Positions 12,715 to 25,200 of a stretch of DNA of 64,000 bases are shown here, piece by piece; position 1 is the stretch's first letter, and each line of letters begins with the position of its first letter. The notes under the pieces are model-generated. The model ran no database searches, had not been told where the DNA came from, and saw only the letters and a program-made list of their open reading frames with translations. Both the position numbers and the translations under genes were made by a program. The stretch covers positions 378,075,766-378,139,765 of the forward strand of contig NC_081407.1 in the NCBI RefSeq assembly GCF_030272615.1, written 5' to 3'. This DNA comes from Cryptomeria japonica. Its lineage: Eukaryota > Streptophyta > Pinopsida > Cupressales > Cupressaceae.

Positions 12715-13870
12715 AAAAAGTGGGATAGGCCCATATACCATAACAAAATAAAAATTAAGATAGGATCATACTAGAACAAGTCACCCTAGAGGCATGAAAA
12801 AGCAAAGAGTTCACAAGCAGTGAGACAACCCAAACAACACCAAAAAGGGTAGACCCTTTTTTGAAGAGAGAATTTTGACCCAAGCGATAACTGGAAGGAA
12901 CCATAGTCCTAAACCCACAAGACCTCTAATCAGAATATATTAGTTTAGGAATGCACCCTGAACCATATTGTTAACAACCTCTTATGAGTTGGAAACAAGC
13001 CAACCATAGGGCCAAGCAATAACCAACAAATTTGGGAAGGAATTTTACAACATTTTGTTAACAAGGCTATCAAAAAAACCTACATGGGCCACCTTAATAG
13101 GTCAACTGTCAATAAGAACATTAGAGAATAACATCCTAGAAAGGAGAGACATAGGGGAAAATTCCCTTAGAAATAATCTAGAAATAAAATGACCCCAATC
13201 CTACGTAGAAAGAGAGGTCTCATAGGCATGAACCCAACAAGGCACCACACATGAAAGGGGGAGCAAGGGGTAGAAGTAGAGATCCTCACAAATGGTAGCG
13301 TCCTTTAATAGTAGAAAGAATCTAGTACCAAAGAAGGCACACAACAACAGGATCCCTCTCTAGTTAAACACCCCCAAGGTAACCACTAAGAACATAAACA
13401 CTTTGGCACAAGGAGAGAAACCACTACGAAGAGAAAGACCATCTTGAACACACAAAAATCACCAAACACGCATATCAAGGTGAGCCTAACTAAATATTGT
13501 TACTTCAAAATTCACCTCCATAGGGTTGAACTTGGAGGACAAAAATGAAGTACCTTTCAAACTCTTTCCAATAGGCATTAACCCCGTGAGGAACCACACA
13601 TCAAAGGGGGAGCGAGGGGTAGAAGAAAATATCCTTAATAATGGCAGCGTCCTCCAATAATAGTAGGAACCCAACACCAAAGTAGGCACGTAGCATAACG
13701 AGCCTTGTTCGGTTAAACACCCCCAACGTAACCAACCCTCAACACCAACACCAAGCCTTCCCACTTTAGCACAAGAAGAATAACCACTTAGAAGAGAAAC
13801 GCCATCCTAAATAACACTTAAAAACCACAAACACACCCATTAAGAGGATCATCACTAAACACTATATCTT
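12715..13870 (-). repeat. Unclassified dispersed repeat, copy 2 (inverted, internally duplicated)
   Basis: The reverse complement matches 8245-8985. This copy is longer because a unit of about 350 bp is present twice: the segments at about 13210-13520 and 13561-13870 share CCACACAT-AAAGGGGGAGC, AGGGGTAGAAG, GTTAAACACCCCCAA and AACCACT in the same order. The 92-codon minus frame at 13486-13764 resembles the frame in copy 1 but is open for only part of it. Function unknown. Confidence 0.65.
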
Positions 13871-13899
13871 CAAGACCTACCTCTATAAGGTCACTCAAA

Positions 13900-15240
13900 G
13901 GAACAGAAAATGAAGCACCTTCAAAACCCTTGGCCTGAAGGAAGGGACACAAAAATCCAGCCTCCTTGAATGGAAGGCAAGACTATCCCAACCAAGATGC
14001 CCATGGAACTAAAGGACAAATCCATGTTCATAAGACAAGCCCCTCTCTATATGACCAACAAAACAAAATAGGAGAGTCCACACCTAAAAAACTCAAAGAA
14101 TGTATGAAGGTGACCAAAAAGAAGGGCCCACCACCAACACAAATTATCCCATCACCGATCCAACCCCACAGGAGCACACCAAAAGCATCAATAGATGAAA
14201 GATCACCACATAAACACTACAAGGCCAAGAGAAATACATAAGCCACAAAAATACCACCCGAAAAAGATAAAAACATGGGGGGAAGTGAAGGGACATAGAG
14301 CTAAAGGTAACAACAAAACCTTAGCCAACAATAACACAAAAAATAGCAAAGCGGGCAAGGCCACCAATAATGGTGTAACACCCAGCAACCCCCCCAAAAT
14401 GGAACAAAGAGTAGAAGATGAATTCGACCCCCACTAATGGCTCACCTACCGAACAAACGAAGGGAATCCTCCAGTCTTAGAAAAAGGAAAAAGAAGGGTT
14501 TGAGTAATCGAGATTCAAGACAGGGGCAACCACAAAATATGCGGCTACAAAACCCAAAAGGAAGAGAGGAAGTATAAAACAAGCAAGATCCACTGCCAGA
14601 CCATAAACCCATTGTACAAGAGGCAACAAGTTGCATGAAATACCCAGCCATTATAACCATTTCCCTCTCCTCCATCCTTTAAATCATCCCCTATAGAGCT
14701 ATTGCCTCCAGAAACGCTAATGGTCCTTATCTACTCCATCTTAGATAATAAACCTTGTCCATGTCAATGTGTTAGATATTTATTTTACTCTTATAGGGAA
14801 AAATTGTGTTTTCACTATTCAATTGAATAATGTTTAAGAGTATTGTTTACCCAGCATTATGAATTTGGATCAATTAATAAATGTGATCAAATGATAAACA
14901 ATAACATGTTTAAGAATATTTCTTGAAATTTAGTGATCAAATTGTTTCAAAGATGCTGGCTACTTTTGAGGCAATTTTAAGGTCATTTTAAAAAAAAATA
15001 AGATTGATATTAATTTTTGGAATTCTTGTATAGACTAAAATTATCTACTTTATAGTCATAGTCTCTTAAATTTATTTGTTGTGTATTCATATTTTTATAT
15101 GAATGAAATAAATGGTTGTTGTGTTTGTATATATATTTCTTTAGTTCAACAATAAAAATTACCAAAAATAAGATCTATTAATTGAGTGTTTTTATGGATA
15201 TTTTTATCTTATTTATTTTATTTTATATTTTTTTTTGGCA
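13900..15240. other. Unassigned DNA with low-complexity Lys/Pro-rich frames
   Basis: Frames at 13966-14241 and 14195-14437 (plus) are rich in Lys, Pro, His and Asn and have no recognised domain. They lie directly beside the inverted repeat and may belong to it. From 14690 to 15240 the DNA is AT-rich with short internal duplications around CAATAACATGTTTAAGA and no gene. Confidence 0.35.
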
Positions 15241-15391
15241 TGTCGGCTGCTCTTATTCCAATAATGGACTCAATCTGAAACACATATAACAAGGAGTGAG
15301 TGAGGATGAAATAGATATATACTTAATTCAAGGTTTATTAAATTGTCAATACAAAGCCATTAAGTGCTCCGAAGTATGGGAACTGAAAAGA

Positions 15392-16931
15392 ATGGAGCGA
15401 AAATCGATTGCAATAGTTGAAGGATACATAGGACAAGGGGATATATCTAAGCTGCCTCAAGCTATGAAGGAGTTGATATTTGGAAAGCTTTCATTTCAAT
15501 CAATCTGGAGCTCTTGCATGGTTTCTAAGGAATGGAATATTTTTTTGTCTTCACAAAGTTTTCTATCTTCGTTGTTCATCCGAAATCCATGGCTTCTTAT
15601 CTGTGGTCAAGATGAATATAGAAATTGGTGCTGCATGGTCTACTGCTTCTCTGCACAAAAATGGACGACCCTCCCTCTCTTTATTCTCCCAAATCCTGAG
15701 AGAGAGTTTATAAGAGATTTATCTAGCATAGGGTAGGGATTACTGTCATTTCAAAAATCTTCCAGTCAATTATTTGTTTGCAATCCCCTTGATAGATCTT
15801 ATGCAGAGATAGAAATAGATTTGACTGAGAAATTCATCCATATTGTGGAGGGAGAAAACAAAGAGCCTTATTTGGTAGTTTGTTCGAATTCTTCAAAATT
15901 TAACTTCCAAATTTACCACTATGTTGAAGATTCATGGAGGATTAAGTGTCAGTTTGCATGGGAAACGAGATCTAGAATATTCTGTCATGAAATGGTTGAG
16001 TGTAATGGCATTCTTTTCTTGAAGGGAGCGTCGCCTACGACAGTCATCGGTTTCAAAATCCAAGATGAGGGTTTTATCAACCCCGTTAGAGTAGCTCCAT
16101 TACCCTGAAATGTTGATAATCTTCATGCGAATGGTTTCTCTATGGTTTCATATGGCTCATTTATTCTTGTGGTGGGGACCTTTGACGAGCGGTATGAGCA
16201 GTGGCTTGACATGATTGAGTGATCTATGCCACCCAACTTTCCATCACCTGGGGGAACAGAACCAGTGCTTGGTGGGATTCACCCATTGCATGGAGGGATT
16301 CATCCATTGTACGATGGAATTCATGCGTCCACATCACACAACAATTGGACTCTTGGTGGGATTCTGGCATTCTCATCACACATAAACAATATGATGTTTG
16401 GCCCAATGAACCTGCATCTATTGGCAGAAGTCTTCCACAACTTGGTGGAACTGATGCATCCATTGTACACAACAATTCAATGCTTGGTGGAATTAATGCA
16501 TCCATTCCACACAACAATCCGATGCTTGGTGGAATTAATGCATCCATTCCACACAACAATCTGAGGCTGGGAAGAACTCACACATCACTTGGCGGAATTG
16601 ATGCAAACAAGAAGGGTATTGTTATATGGGAGTTGGCTCTAGACGAGGAAGATAAGTTGGTTTGGAATTGGAAAGAGTTTGCAAGAATGCCTCCATAGTC
16701 GCTCCCTCAATATCTCTGCTTCCTCAATATCTCCGTAATGATTTGTGGTATCGGAAGTGTGCTTGTGTGGGAGATTACCTGTGCTTCAGCAATTTATTTG
16801 GTGGTGAGGTGTTTGCATATAATCTAAAGGAAGGGTTTTGGCAATGCCTTCCTCCCTATAAAATTCATTTCGTTGAAAGGGAACCGATGATGATGGCATT
16901 CGAACTGAAGCTGAATCTTATCAGTTCTTAG
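15392..16931 (+). pseudogene. F-box/kelch-type protein, pseudogene
   Basis: From an ATG at 15392 the frame encodes an N-terminal F-box (LPQAMKELIFGKLSFQSIWS, continuing into VSKEWNIF), then sequence typical of plant F-box/kelch proteins: NPWLLICGQ, WTTLPLF, CNPLDRSY, WDIEKG-like later segments (FAYNLKEGFWQCLPPY). Intact relatives act as substrate adaptors of SCF ubiquitin ligases. This copy has in-frame stops at 15734-15736, 16106-16108 and near 16220, a frame change near 16400 at the minisatellite, a stop at 16696-16698 and another frame change just after it, so it is not functional as read. The end at 16931 is a stop after LNLISS. A truncated relative lies 5 kb upstream. Introns could explain at most one of the breaks; I see no good splice sites at the stops. 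Confidence 0.8.
16226..16610 (+). repeat. 42-bp coding minisatellite inside the F-box pseudogene
   Basis: Units begin CTTGGTGG at 16441, 16483 and 16525, exactly 42 bases apart, and encode a 14-residue repeat of the form MLGGINASIPHNNP. Older, more diverged or shortened units (GGIHPL, DGIHASTSHNN, RTHTSLGGIDAN) flank them on both sides. The older units on the left read in a different frame from the younger ones, so an indel occurred within the array. Confidence 0.9.
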
Positions 16932-17559
16932 GAAAATTGAGAGAGTAAGGGATAACATTATTATCGTGATATATGCTAGAGATGGAGGGATTATGGTGGT
17001 AGTATGTGTAAAGTAATTTTTATTTACTCTAATATGATTTGTTCAATGTGTGGGTTTTTCTATTAAATAGATATGAAATTAAAATTTTTATGTAATTTAT
17101 TTTTTTTGATAATTTTCTATTAGATAATGTATGAAATTAGATATATATAAAAGATTTTTCTAAGTGAAATCTTTATTTGTATCATTTTAATATTTTTAAA
17201 ATAAATTATAAATACTAAATATTTACTCTTGCTTAATAATTGTCTTAATAATACATTTGAAATTTATATTTATGATAATTAATTTCATATTATAAATAAA
17301 ATATGAAAAGACACTATAAATCTATCAATTATAATATTAATGTTTTAAATTTCTTAAACACTTTCTCTTCATATTGAAAACTATCCTTATATTACTCTTT
17401 GTGGAGTTTACCTTTTAAAATGCTACCCATAGTGAAATGTTATGTGCTAACAAAGGATCAAACCAAGATGCCTCAAAGTGAAGGAAAAAGATGAAGGTGA
17501 ATTGAACATATGTATAACAAAAAAGGGATGGGAATGGTAGGAAAGTGCCATGGAAATAA
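16932..17559. other. AT-rich DNA, nothing recognised
   Basis: This stretch directly follows the F-box pseudogene and may include its 3' flank. No open frame of interest and no clear repeat. Confidence 0.5.
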
Positions 17560-19215
17560 AAAATAATTTTTAATTTTTAAAAAAAAAATTTATTAGTACT
17601 TGTCATAGGCTAGTGCAACTTTTAATTTTTGAAGAATTTTTTACCATCAAACAAATATTCAACCAATTATTTAGGATCTACAAATTAATGGAACATTCAC
17701 TACATTTAAACTAATATGATTTAATTTGTAAGTAGATTATGTTTTACTATTTTTTGTCTTTTATATCTTGTAATTTTCCATTAGAAGCAAGTTAATATTT
17801 TTAATAATAAATTAAATAAATTTAAAGAATTAAATTAATCTAAATATTTGAAAACTTATATATAATCCCATTTCCCATTGATACATTTTTATTGTTTACA
17901 AATTACCCTCTTGTTTTTCTATTTATATCTTGTAACTTTCACCAAACTAAAGTTAAAACAAGACAATATAATATAATATAATAATATTATTAAAAATATA
18001 TTAAATAAATTCAAAATAAGAAATTTAAGATAACACAATGGCATATTTAGTAGAGGTATTATGAATATTATTCATCAGCTTGTTAATGTTATTTGTTATG
18101 AAGAAAAAAAAGTATTATGAACAATTTGATTACATTGAATATGTTTTTCACTTGTGACACTATTTAGAAGTTCAAAATTCTTCCCTATATCTTTTATAAA
18201 GGGATTATAGGAATCATTCATTTGTTTGAACCATAAATCTCAACTTAAATTGTACAAAGGGTTTTGGATATTCCTATTTTCCTTTTTGATAAGAAAACTA
18301 TTGGATAGGACCAATCCCCTTCACTATATATAATATTCAGAGTAACATTTAAAATTTTATAACTCTAACAACTATTTACTATTTCCACTTCTGATAATTC
18401 TAACATGAATACATAATCTTCCAAAAACACAAGTTTCTAGCCTTCCATCTCTTCATCATCCGCAAGGCCTTCCGCTTCCATATTGATTTGTTGATTCTTT
18501 TGTTCTAGGACTTCCATCAAGATACTTTTATTTTTAACACCCATAAAGGATGGAATTCTCTATTAACATTATGCATTTGATTTATTTTTTTACTTATTAT
18601 ATCCCTGTGATATTAGCTTCTTAAGTGGTTCACAAATTTTTGTTATTTAAGGCAACATATTTTTTATTCCCGATTTTCTCTCATTTGTAAAACATGGAGG
18701 ATATGAAAAAAATAAAAATAAAATAAAACTCTACAATTTTCTTCTTATCAATACAAGTTATCCAAATCAATACAAATTTAAGATTCATTTTTTTATGAAA
18801 TATAATCTATGTATGTAAAGAATAGGTAATGGAGATTTCAAAAGAGGCCAATTTAAAAATTGGGGTTAAACAAGTTATCCAAATGAATGTAGATTTGGGG
18901 TTAATTGGTTACTAAAATAAAATTTATGTATGTAAAGAATAAGTATTAGATTATTTCAAAAGAGGTTGTATTGTTGTAAATTTGATAGTTAAAAATTCAA
19001 CACATCTACAATAGACATATTTTTTCTAGAATGTAACTCAATAATTTTTTTTACTTTAAATTAATATGGTTAACTGTCAATTGTGTCATTAAAAGGAATG
19101 GAACATTCACTAGATTTGATTATTTCTCACTAAGTACTCTCTATGTTGTCTTTTCTTGTCTTTCATATCATTTTTACCGTGTTATTATAATACTAAAATT
19201 ATTTATTTTCACTAA
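17560..19215. repeat. AT-rich tandem duplication, first copy
   Basis: This copy aligns in order with 19220-20395. Landmarks: TTAGTACTTGTCAT near 17593, GTCTTTTATATCTTGTAATT near 17756, AAATTACCCTCTTGTTTTT near 17900, TATTTAGTAGAGGTATTATG near 18044, TTCATTTGTTTGAACCATAA near 18214, CATCATCCGCAAGGCCTTC near 18455 and GATTATTTCTCACTAAGTAC near 19118. It contains about 490 bp (18600-19090) missing from the second copy, and within that an internal tandem pair at about 18757-18855 and 18868-18966. Non-coding. Confidence 0.8.
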
Positions 19216-19219
19216 GAGA

Positions 19220-20395
19220 TGGGAAAAATAAAATGTTTTTTTTGTTGTTTTAATTTTATTAGTACTTGTCATTAGGTTAGTATTATATAATCATTTTTTC
19301 TTAACTGACCATTATTCAACTATTGATATGTTTGATGAATCCACTATCTAAATGTAAATTTTGAGGTAACTTTTAATTTTTGAAGAGTTTTTATTAATAT
19401 GGTTTAATTTTACAGTTTTTGTCTTTTATATCTTGTAATTTTCCAATAGATGCAAGTTAATATTTTTAATAATAAATTGAAATTAAAAGATTAAATTTAA
19501 TCTAAATATTTTAAAACTTGTAAATATAATCTCACTTCGCATTAATACATTTTTATTTTTTACAAATTACCCTCTTGTTTTTGCATTTATATCTTGTAGC
19601 TTTCAGAGAACTAAAGTTAAAAAAAAATAGTATAATATAATATAACAATATTATTAGTAATATCTTAAATAAATTTAAAAAAAAAAATTTAATATAACAC
19701 TTACATATTAAATTTAATATAAAACTAACATATTTAGTAGAGGTATTATGAATATTATTCATTGTTAATATTATTTTGTATGAATTCATGTTTCTTGTAT
19801 TATGAACAGTTTGATTTCATTGAATATGTTTTTCACTAAGTTCTTGTCAGTTGGTGTAAAGGTTGGTCCAAATTCTACTTCCCCATATGTTTTATAAAGG
19901 GATGTATAGGAAACATTCATTTGTTTGAACCATAACCCTTAACCTAAATTGTACAAAATGTTTTGGATATTCCCATTTTCTTTTATGATAATTAAATTTA
20001 TTGGATAGAGCCAGTGCTTGTCCTCGCCTCCATACTAAAAATAACATCTCTTCATCATCCGCAAGGCCTTCTGTTTCATGTTGATTTGTTGAGTCTACTT
20101 CTCTAGGCCTTCCATCATGATATTTTTATTTTTAACACGCATAAAGGATGTAATTCTCAATTAACATTATGCATTTGATATTTTTATTTTTTATTTTTAT
20201 TTTTATTTTTATTTTTATTTATTTTTATTTTTTATTTATTTTATTTTATTTTATTTTTATTTTTTTTAAGAATGGGACATTCATTAGATTTGATTATTTT
20301 TCACTAAGTACTTTCTATGTTGTCTTTTCTTGTCTTTCATATCATTTATATCTTCTTATTATAATATTAAAATTATTTATTTTAGTTAGCTTAAG
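19220..20395. repeat. AT-rich tandem duplication, second copy
   Basis: The same landmarks recur in the same order and orientation: TTAGTACTTGTCAT near 19259, GTCTTTTATATCTTGTAATT near 19423, AAATTACCCTCTTGTTTTT near 19563, TATTTAGTAGAGGTATTATG near 19730, TTCATTTGTTTGAACCATAA near 19916, CATCATCCGCAAGGCCTTC near 20052 and GATTATTTTTCACTAAGTAC near 20293. Where copy 1 has 18600-19090, this copy has an (ATTTT)n tract. Non-coding. Confidence 0.8.
20178..20270. repeat. (ATTTT)n microsatellite
   Basis: A/T-only tract of TTTTATTT and TTTATTTTA units of variable length. It marks the internal deletion point of the second duplication copy. Confidence 0.95.
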
Positions 20396-22089
20396 GTTAT
20401 CCTCGTGTAATTAATACTCTATCACTTAGGTGGAATATAATTCTCTATTTCCAATGCAACTGCATATATCAAAATCAAATGACAACACATATAATTTTAA
20501 TCTTTAATGTATATAGTTCGAAGGTACAATTATTAATTAAAATTACATTGACTATTTCTATTTCTTAGAAATTATATAACTTCATCCTTATGATTTCATT
20601 TTCATGAAAAAAAATTACTAATAATAAACTAATTCAAACAATCATTCTTGTTCTTAACATTAAAAAATACTAAAGATACAAAAGTTTAAAATCTTAGGTA
20701 CTTCTCTTATTATATTTATTACTTTAATTGCAATATTAAGACAAGTACATGCTATTAATTTGTTGGAGATTATATGTTTCTTTTATTTCCTAGATAATAT
20801 TTGTGTTCATCTTCTCTTTTAAGTTTCAATATAATATATATTGATCCGTAGATTAAAACATTTTTTTTTTTTTTTTTTTTTTGGGACAAAGATGATTAAC
20901 TCCATAATATATTACAGTAAGAGTAGAGTACGAAGATTTACATAATATGTGAAGATCTCTTACTATTTAGCAATACAATATGGCCGATTAACTGTCATAT
21001 TTTAGTTCAATAACAATAAAAAAGAAAAATACATATGTTGCAAAAATTACATAATGATTCATGACTTGAAACTATGACTTAAAAATATGAGTTGCCTCTT
21101 GGCTTGTGGCCCAATTAAGAAGTATGGTCATGATCAAGTATTTGGTTCTGAACTCATCTCTATTTGAATTTATAGGTAAAGATAAATAGTTTTCCTTTAA
21201 CTATTTGATGTTGAGTTTCTTTATACAAATTGCTAGATTATTTTTCCATGTTTTCTTAGATTCATTCAAATCCACCTCAAGCAATAATTCATAGAGAAGC
21301 ATACAAAAAACAATATCCAAATCATTTAAATTGTGGCTATGAAAAACTTTCTCAACCACTGTCTTGATTTCTTACTGATATTTATTGAAATCTGCAAATA
21401 TTTAAGAGAGTAAAAAGAAGAGAGTGATGAACTGATGTCAATATTTCTACAATAATTGCTATTATTCCTAGAACCAACCTTTTTTCTGATAAAACCATTG
21501 ATTTAAACATTGATGAATGCAACCAAAAAGATAAGGGAGATTTTTAAGAAAGACATCTACTACAATGATGTGTCTGGTTTTAGTTTGAGTAGTGACACTC
21601 AACGATTATTTATTTTGCCTAAGCCCTTACTTATTTTAACATGAATTTGTGAACCATTAGACACATCTCCAAGTGGATACCCTAACATTTTCATAAAATT
21701 TTCTAAGGTTTTCAATACTTCTAGAGGAATTTAAACAACCACCCATCTCTGAACCAAGGGGCATATTCAACTGAGCATTGACATTAAATACATAAGAAAG
21801 AGAAGCATGAAAGAAAAAAGTTGTTGTTCATGAAAAATGCTATGTGTTAATCTTTTTATTTGCAATTGAGTTTGGGATACTAATTCACAACTCAAGGATT
21901 TTTATCCACACTCATCAACCCTTCATGAACTAGAATCTACATTTAATTGTCAACCTAAGAACATGAACTTGAAATGAGCCATCAAAATATATGCACTATG
22001 GAAGCCTTCTAAGCTATTGTATTAGTTGTGGATAGAAATAAACTCAAAACAACAAACTGAATTAAAAAGATAACAATGCTAGAAATAAA
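20396..22089. other. AT-rich intergenic DNA, nothing recognised
   Basis: It contains a pure T run at about 20861-20882. No reading frame with a recognisable domain was found on either strand. 21560-22000 has scattered codon-like stretches, too broken to call. Confidence 0.45.
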
Positions 22090-23754
22090 ACTAATTACAC
22101 AATAGTGACAGTGTTCACGGGGTTTGGGATGGTGGGACTCGACGTATCGCGGCAAATGGAAAATATTCCTCTGCTTCTGGGAAGCATGTTGTGGAGGGGC
22201 CCAAATCCTCATCAATAGATTTTTCACCCTCGTTGGAGTGAAACCAATTGTGGTCAGGTCATTTTTGATCCAGGCTTAAAGGTAAAGCTCTTTCTCATGT
22301 TCCATGTAGTACCCCTACCGTAATCGATCTCTAACCTTGGTTTAATCTTGATCAGTTTATCGTGATATTATGATTATAATCAGATGCTGATTTTATGCAT
22401 AGCTATTGATGTGGTTTTCTCACTAGTTGTATGCAGGTTATTCAGTGTACCTATTTCGTGATTTTAGTATCGGACTAACGCTTTCATTAGATTTTATAAA
22501 TGTATGCATGTATGATCTTTTGTTGCAGGAGATTTCAGGTACGAAGTCGCATGAGTGCGAGGTTCGTCGTCACCTGGTTTTGCAGGTTTGAGTGTACCCC
22601 TTTTAAGCCTTAGAGTTGGTTTAGGTGGTCGTCAGACCCTAGTCGACCTTAGTCATGCTCAAGTGAGCATCGCCAGTCGTCGTCGGTAATCCCTGTTTGT
22701 TTGGGTTTGCGAGTCGTCTGTTTGGTTGACCTTCTCGGTTTGCATGCATGGTGTGATTGATTAATTTGGTTATTAGTCTTTAGTAATTATCTTGATTAAA
22801 TATGCGTTTGTGCATTGACGATTAATGGATTTAATTAATCAGGTATTCGTTATGCGATTTTCGTTGTTAATGAATTGCCTGTTTTAAATTTGGAGTAAGT
22901 TTGATTAAATTACCGTTTTCGAATATTTAATGCATTTTTATATGCTGTTGAAAAGAAAGTCTGATATTTTATCGCAATAGATTAATTGTATTTCGTTAGA
23001 TTATTAATTTGAAAGGTTAAATTGATCTGATATGAGAAATCGATTGTAAAACTGAAAAGAAAGTTGTATTGTTGATATTGTTGAAAAGAATTAAATTTTG
23101 AGGATTATTTTTAAATAAAAGTTTTTATTCCAAAAAATGGAATTTTTTGGGTCAACTCCTCCATATTACCCAAATTTGGGGAAATTGGAAAGGATGGACA
23201 AAATTTGGAGAAGATGTTGGTTGGGAGAAAATTTTGGAGGTTTTGGGAAGAAATGATGCTGGATCTGGCAGGTGGGCTCTCCCTCAGGCATTCCAGGATT
23301 GCGTATTCAGGTAGGATTCCGAATTTGTTATTGGAAAACCAATTGATTGTCCATTTAAATTTGGCTGGAAACTTTCTTATTCCTCATTGCTGTATGGTGT
23401 TGAAAACCCCTGATTGTGTTAAGAATGGATGAATTCCATCAAGAATCTTGATGCCAAAACTGATTTCATTGGAAACGGATTTTGTATTAAATCGTATTTA
23501 TTTTTAAAATCGAAATTTCTTTTCAATTTCGTGCTGGGCGTTTGTGAAATTATCAGTCTGTGTGGTTGTTAAAAATAAAGGAAAATATATATCTTTTTCG
23601 AACTGTGTTTACTATGGGAAAATATTTATTCTTTATGCCGAGCTGGGCGTTCATTTTAGTCGAACTCTGTGTTTTTAAGTAGCAAATTAATTTTAAAATT
23701 TCGAACTGTGTGTTCGAACCTGGGCGTCATTGTTTTGTGCTCGGACTGTGTTTT

Positions 23755-24005
23755 GGGGATGGGAGGCGGGGAGCGGAGCTCCACCCGCTCCTCCTCCCCT
23801 CTCCCCCGCTCGCTCCCCCTGTTTCCACCCCCTACGCTGGTGTTAAGACTTTGCCCGTGGCACCCTGCGATGGCCGCAGGGCCGCGGTGGCCACAGGGTG
23901 CCGCGGACCTGCGGGCACCGCAGAGGCGCCGCCCGTAGGGTATCCCCTGCGGTTATGGTGTGGGCGGAGCTAGGGTTAGGGCACGGCCCGCCCAGCTCGC
24001 CTCCC
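23755..24005 (+). repeat. GC-rich island in LTR with CGCAGGG/CCCTGCG palindromes
   Basis: Within an AT-rich LTR, this segment is strongly GC-rich and carries repeated palindromic pieces such as CCCTGCG, CCGCAGGG, CACAGGGTG and CCTGCGG. The counterpart in the LTR at 52159 lies at about 53636-53870; the divergent LTR at 45501-48983 has a cleaner tandem version. The translated open frames here are composition artefacts. Confidence 0.75.
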
Positions 24006-25104
24006 CTATTTTTTTTGAAACGCGTTTTTGGTTTAAGGTAAAGTTTTTTTTTTAAATAGTTTTTTTTATAATGTATTTAATTAGTATTCAAAAAAAAATA
24101 AAGAAGCTTATAATATTTTTAAATATTATTTAAAGGCTAAGCTTTAATTAGATGCTTAATGATGATTAAGGGGCATAAAAATGATAAACGTAATTGGGTA
24201 TGGATTAACTTGGTAATGGAGTTTATAGGTGGATTAATTATTCAAACTTCATTTCGTGACTTTGCCCCTTTCTAATTAAGTTTTACAACTGTTTTTTTTT
24301 GCAATTGAATATTGTGTTTTTAGTCTTATCATTTGAGTAATTGAAAAGTGGTGAAACCTTTATCGTTGGGTGTTTGAATTGAACGATGTGCTTTTGGGAA
24401 TGATTAGCTTCTTTAGTTTCTCCTTCTACATTTTTATTTCCGTTATTCGCATAATGCATCTGGAAGTGAAATTATGAATCTGTAGAGATTGATTTTTAGT
24501 CCAGTATGTTTATGACGTTTGGGATGGAGATTAAATATCTTATTTTAATCGTTTAAATGGTTGTCTGAATTTTAATAATATGATTTGGTTAAAACTCATT
24601 TGGCTTAAACGGCCTGTTCGATGCTTTGAACCTTAGGAGTTAGAAAAACCAAGAACAACTGATCCCTTGATGAGATAGATAACTGTAACCTGTTTTTAGA
24701 ACATGTAGAGAACTTGATCGATTTTTATGATTAAATCAATTTGAGAATTCATTGTCCTTTTTGATTATTGCATTGCGAGTTTAATTACTGTATTCGCCTT
24801 TCATTACGAAATGGCATGTTTTGCTTGTTTAAAGGACCCTGTCGTAGGATGATTTGGTGTTCCTGTTTCAGTCCTCGAATTTTGAGTTGACTTTGGATTG
24901 TGATGTTGACTTAGTTGGTTATATCCTCGTTGTGTGAGTCGAACGATGATTCGTGGTTAACCTTATTTGTCAGGTCTCTAGTTGAGTATCGTCAGTAAGT
25001 GTTCACCGTTGAATTGTGTTTGACCTGATGATTGTATCTTCTCGAACTCCGTTCGTCTTACCATGTGTATTCCGTGGTTTGAGTTCGTTTGAGTCAGTCT
25101 AGTG

Positions 25105-25200
25105 TCGTATGGGAAAGTGGCTTTCGATTGGGGGCCGCGCCCAAAGTGGCTGCTGGATAACCCGTCGAAAGTGAGTCTAATAAGTGATAACCTAAGTAGA
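25105..25200 (+). promoter_or_regulatory. Conserved block within the giant LTRs
   Basis: AAAGTGGCTTTCG followed by GGGGGCCGC, CCCAAAGTGG, a GGATAACCC-like run and TGATAACCTAA is retained here, at 54778-54860 (plus), and inverted at about 32650-32730 and 41655-41735, although the surrounding LTR sequence differs greatly between subfamilies. Conservation suggests an LTR function such as promoter, RNA structure or packaging, but which one is not shown. Confidence 0.5.

Noticed and set aside
23669-23973. GC-rich frames rich in Arg, Pro and Ala (also at 53552-53892)
   Set aside because: They lie in the GC island of an LTR, are open in several phases, and show no domain or conservation between copies.
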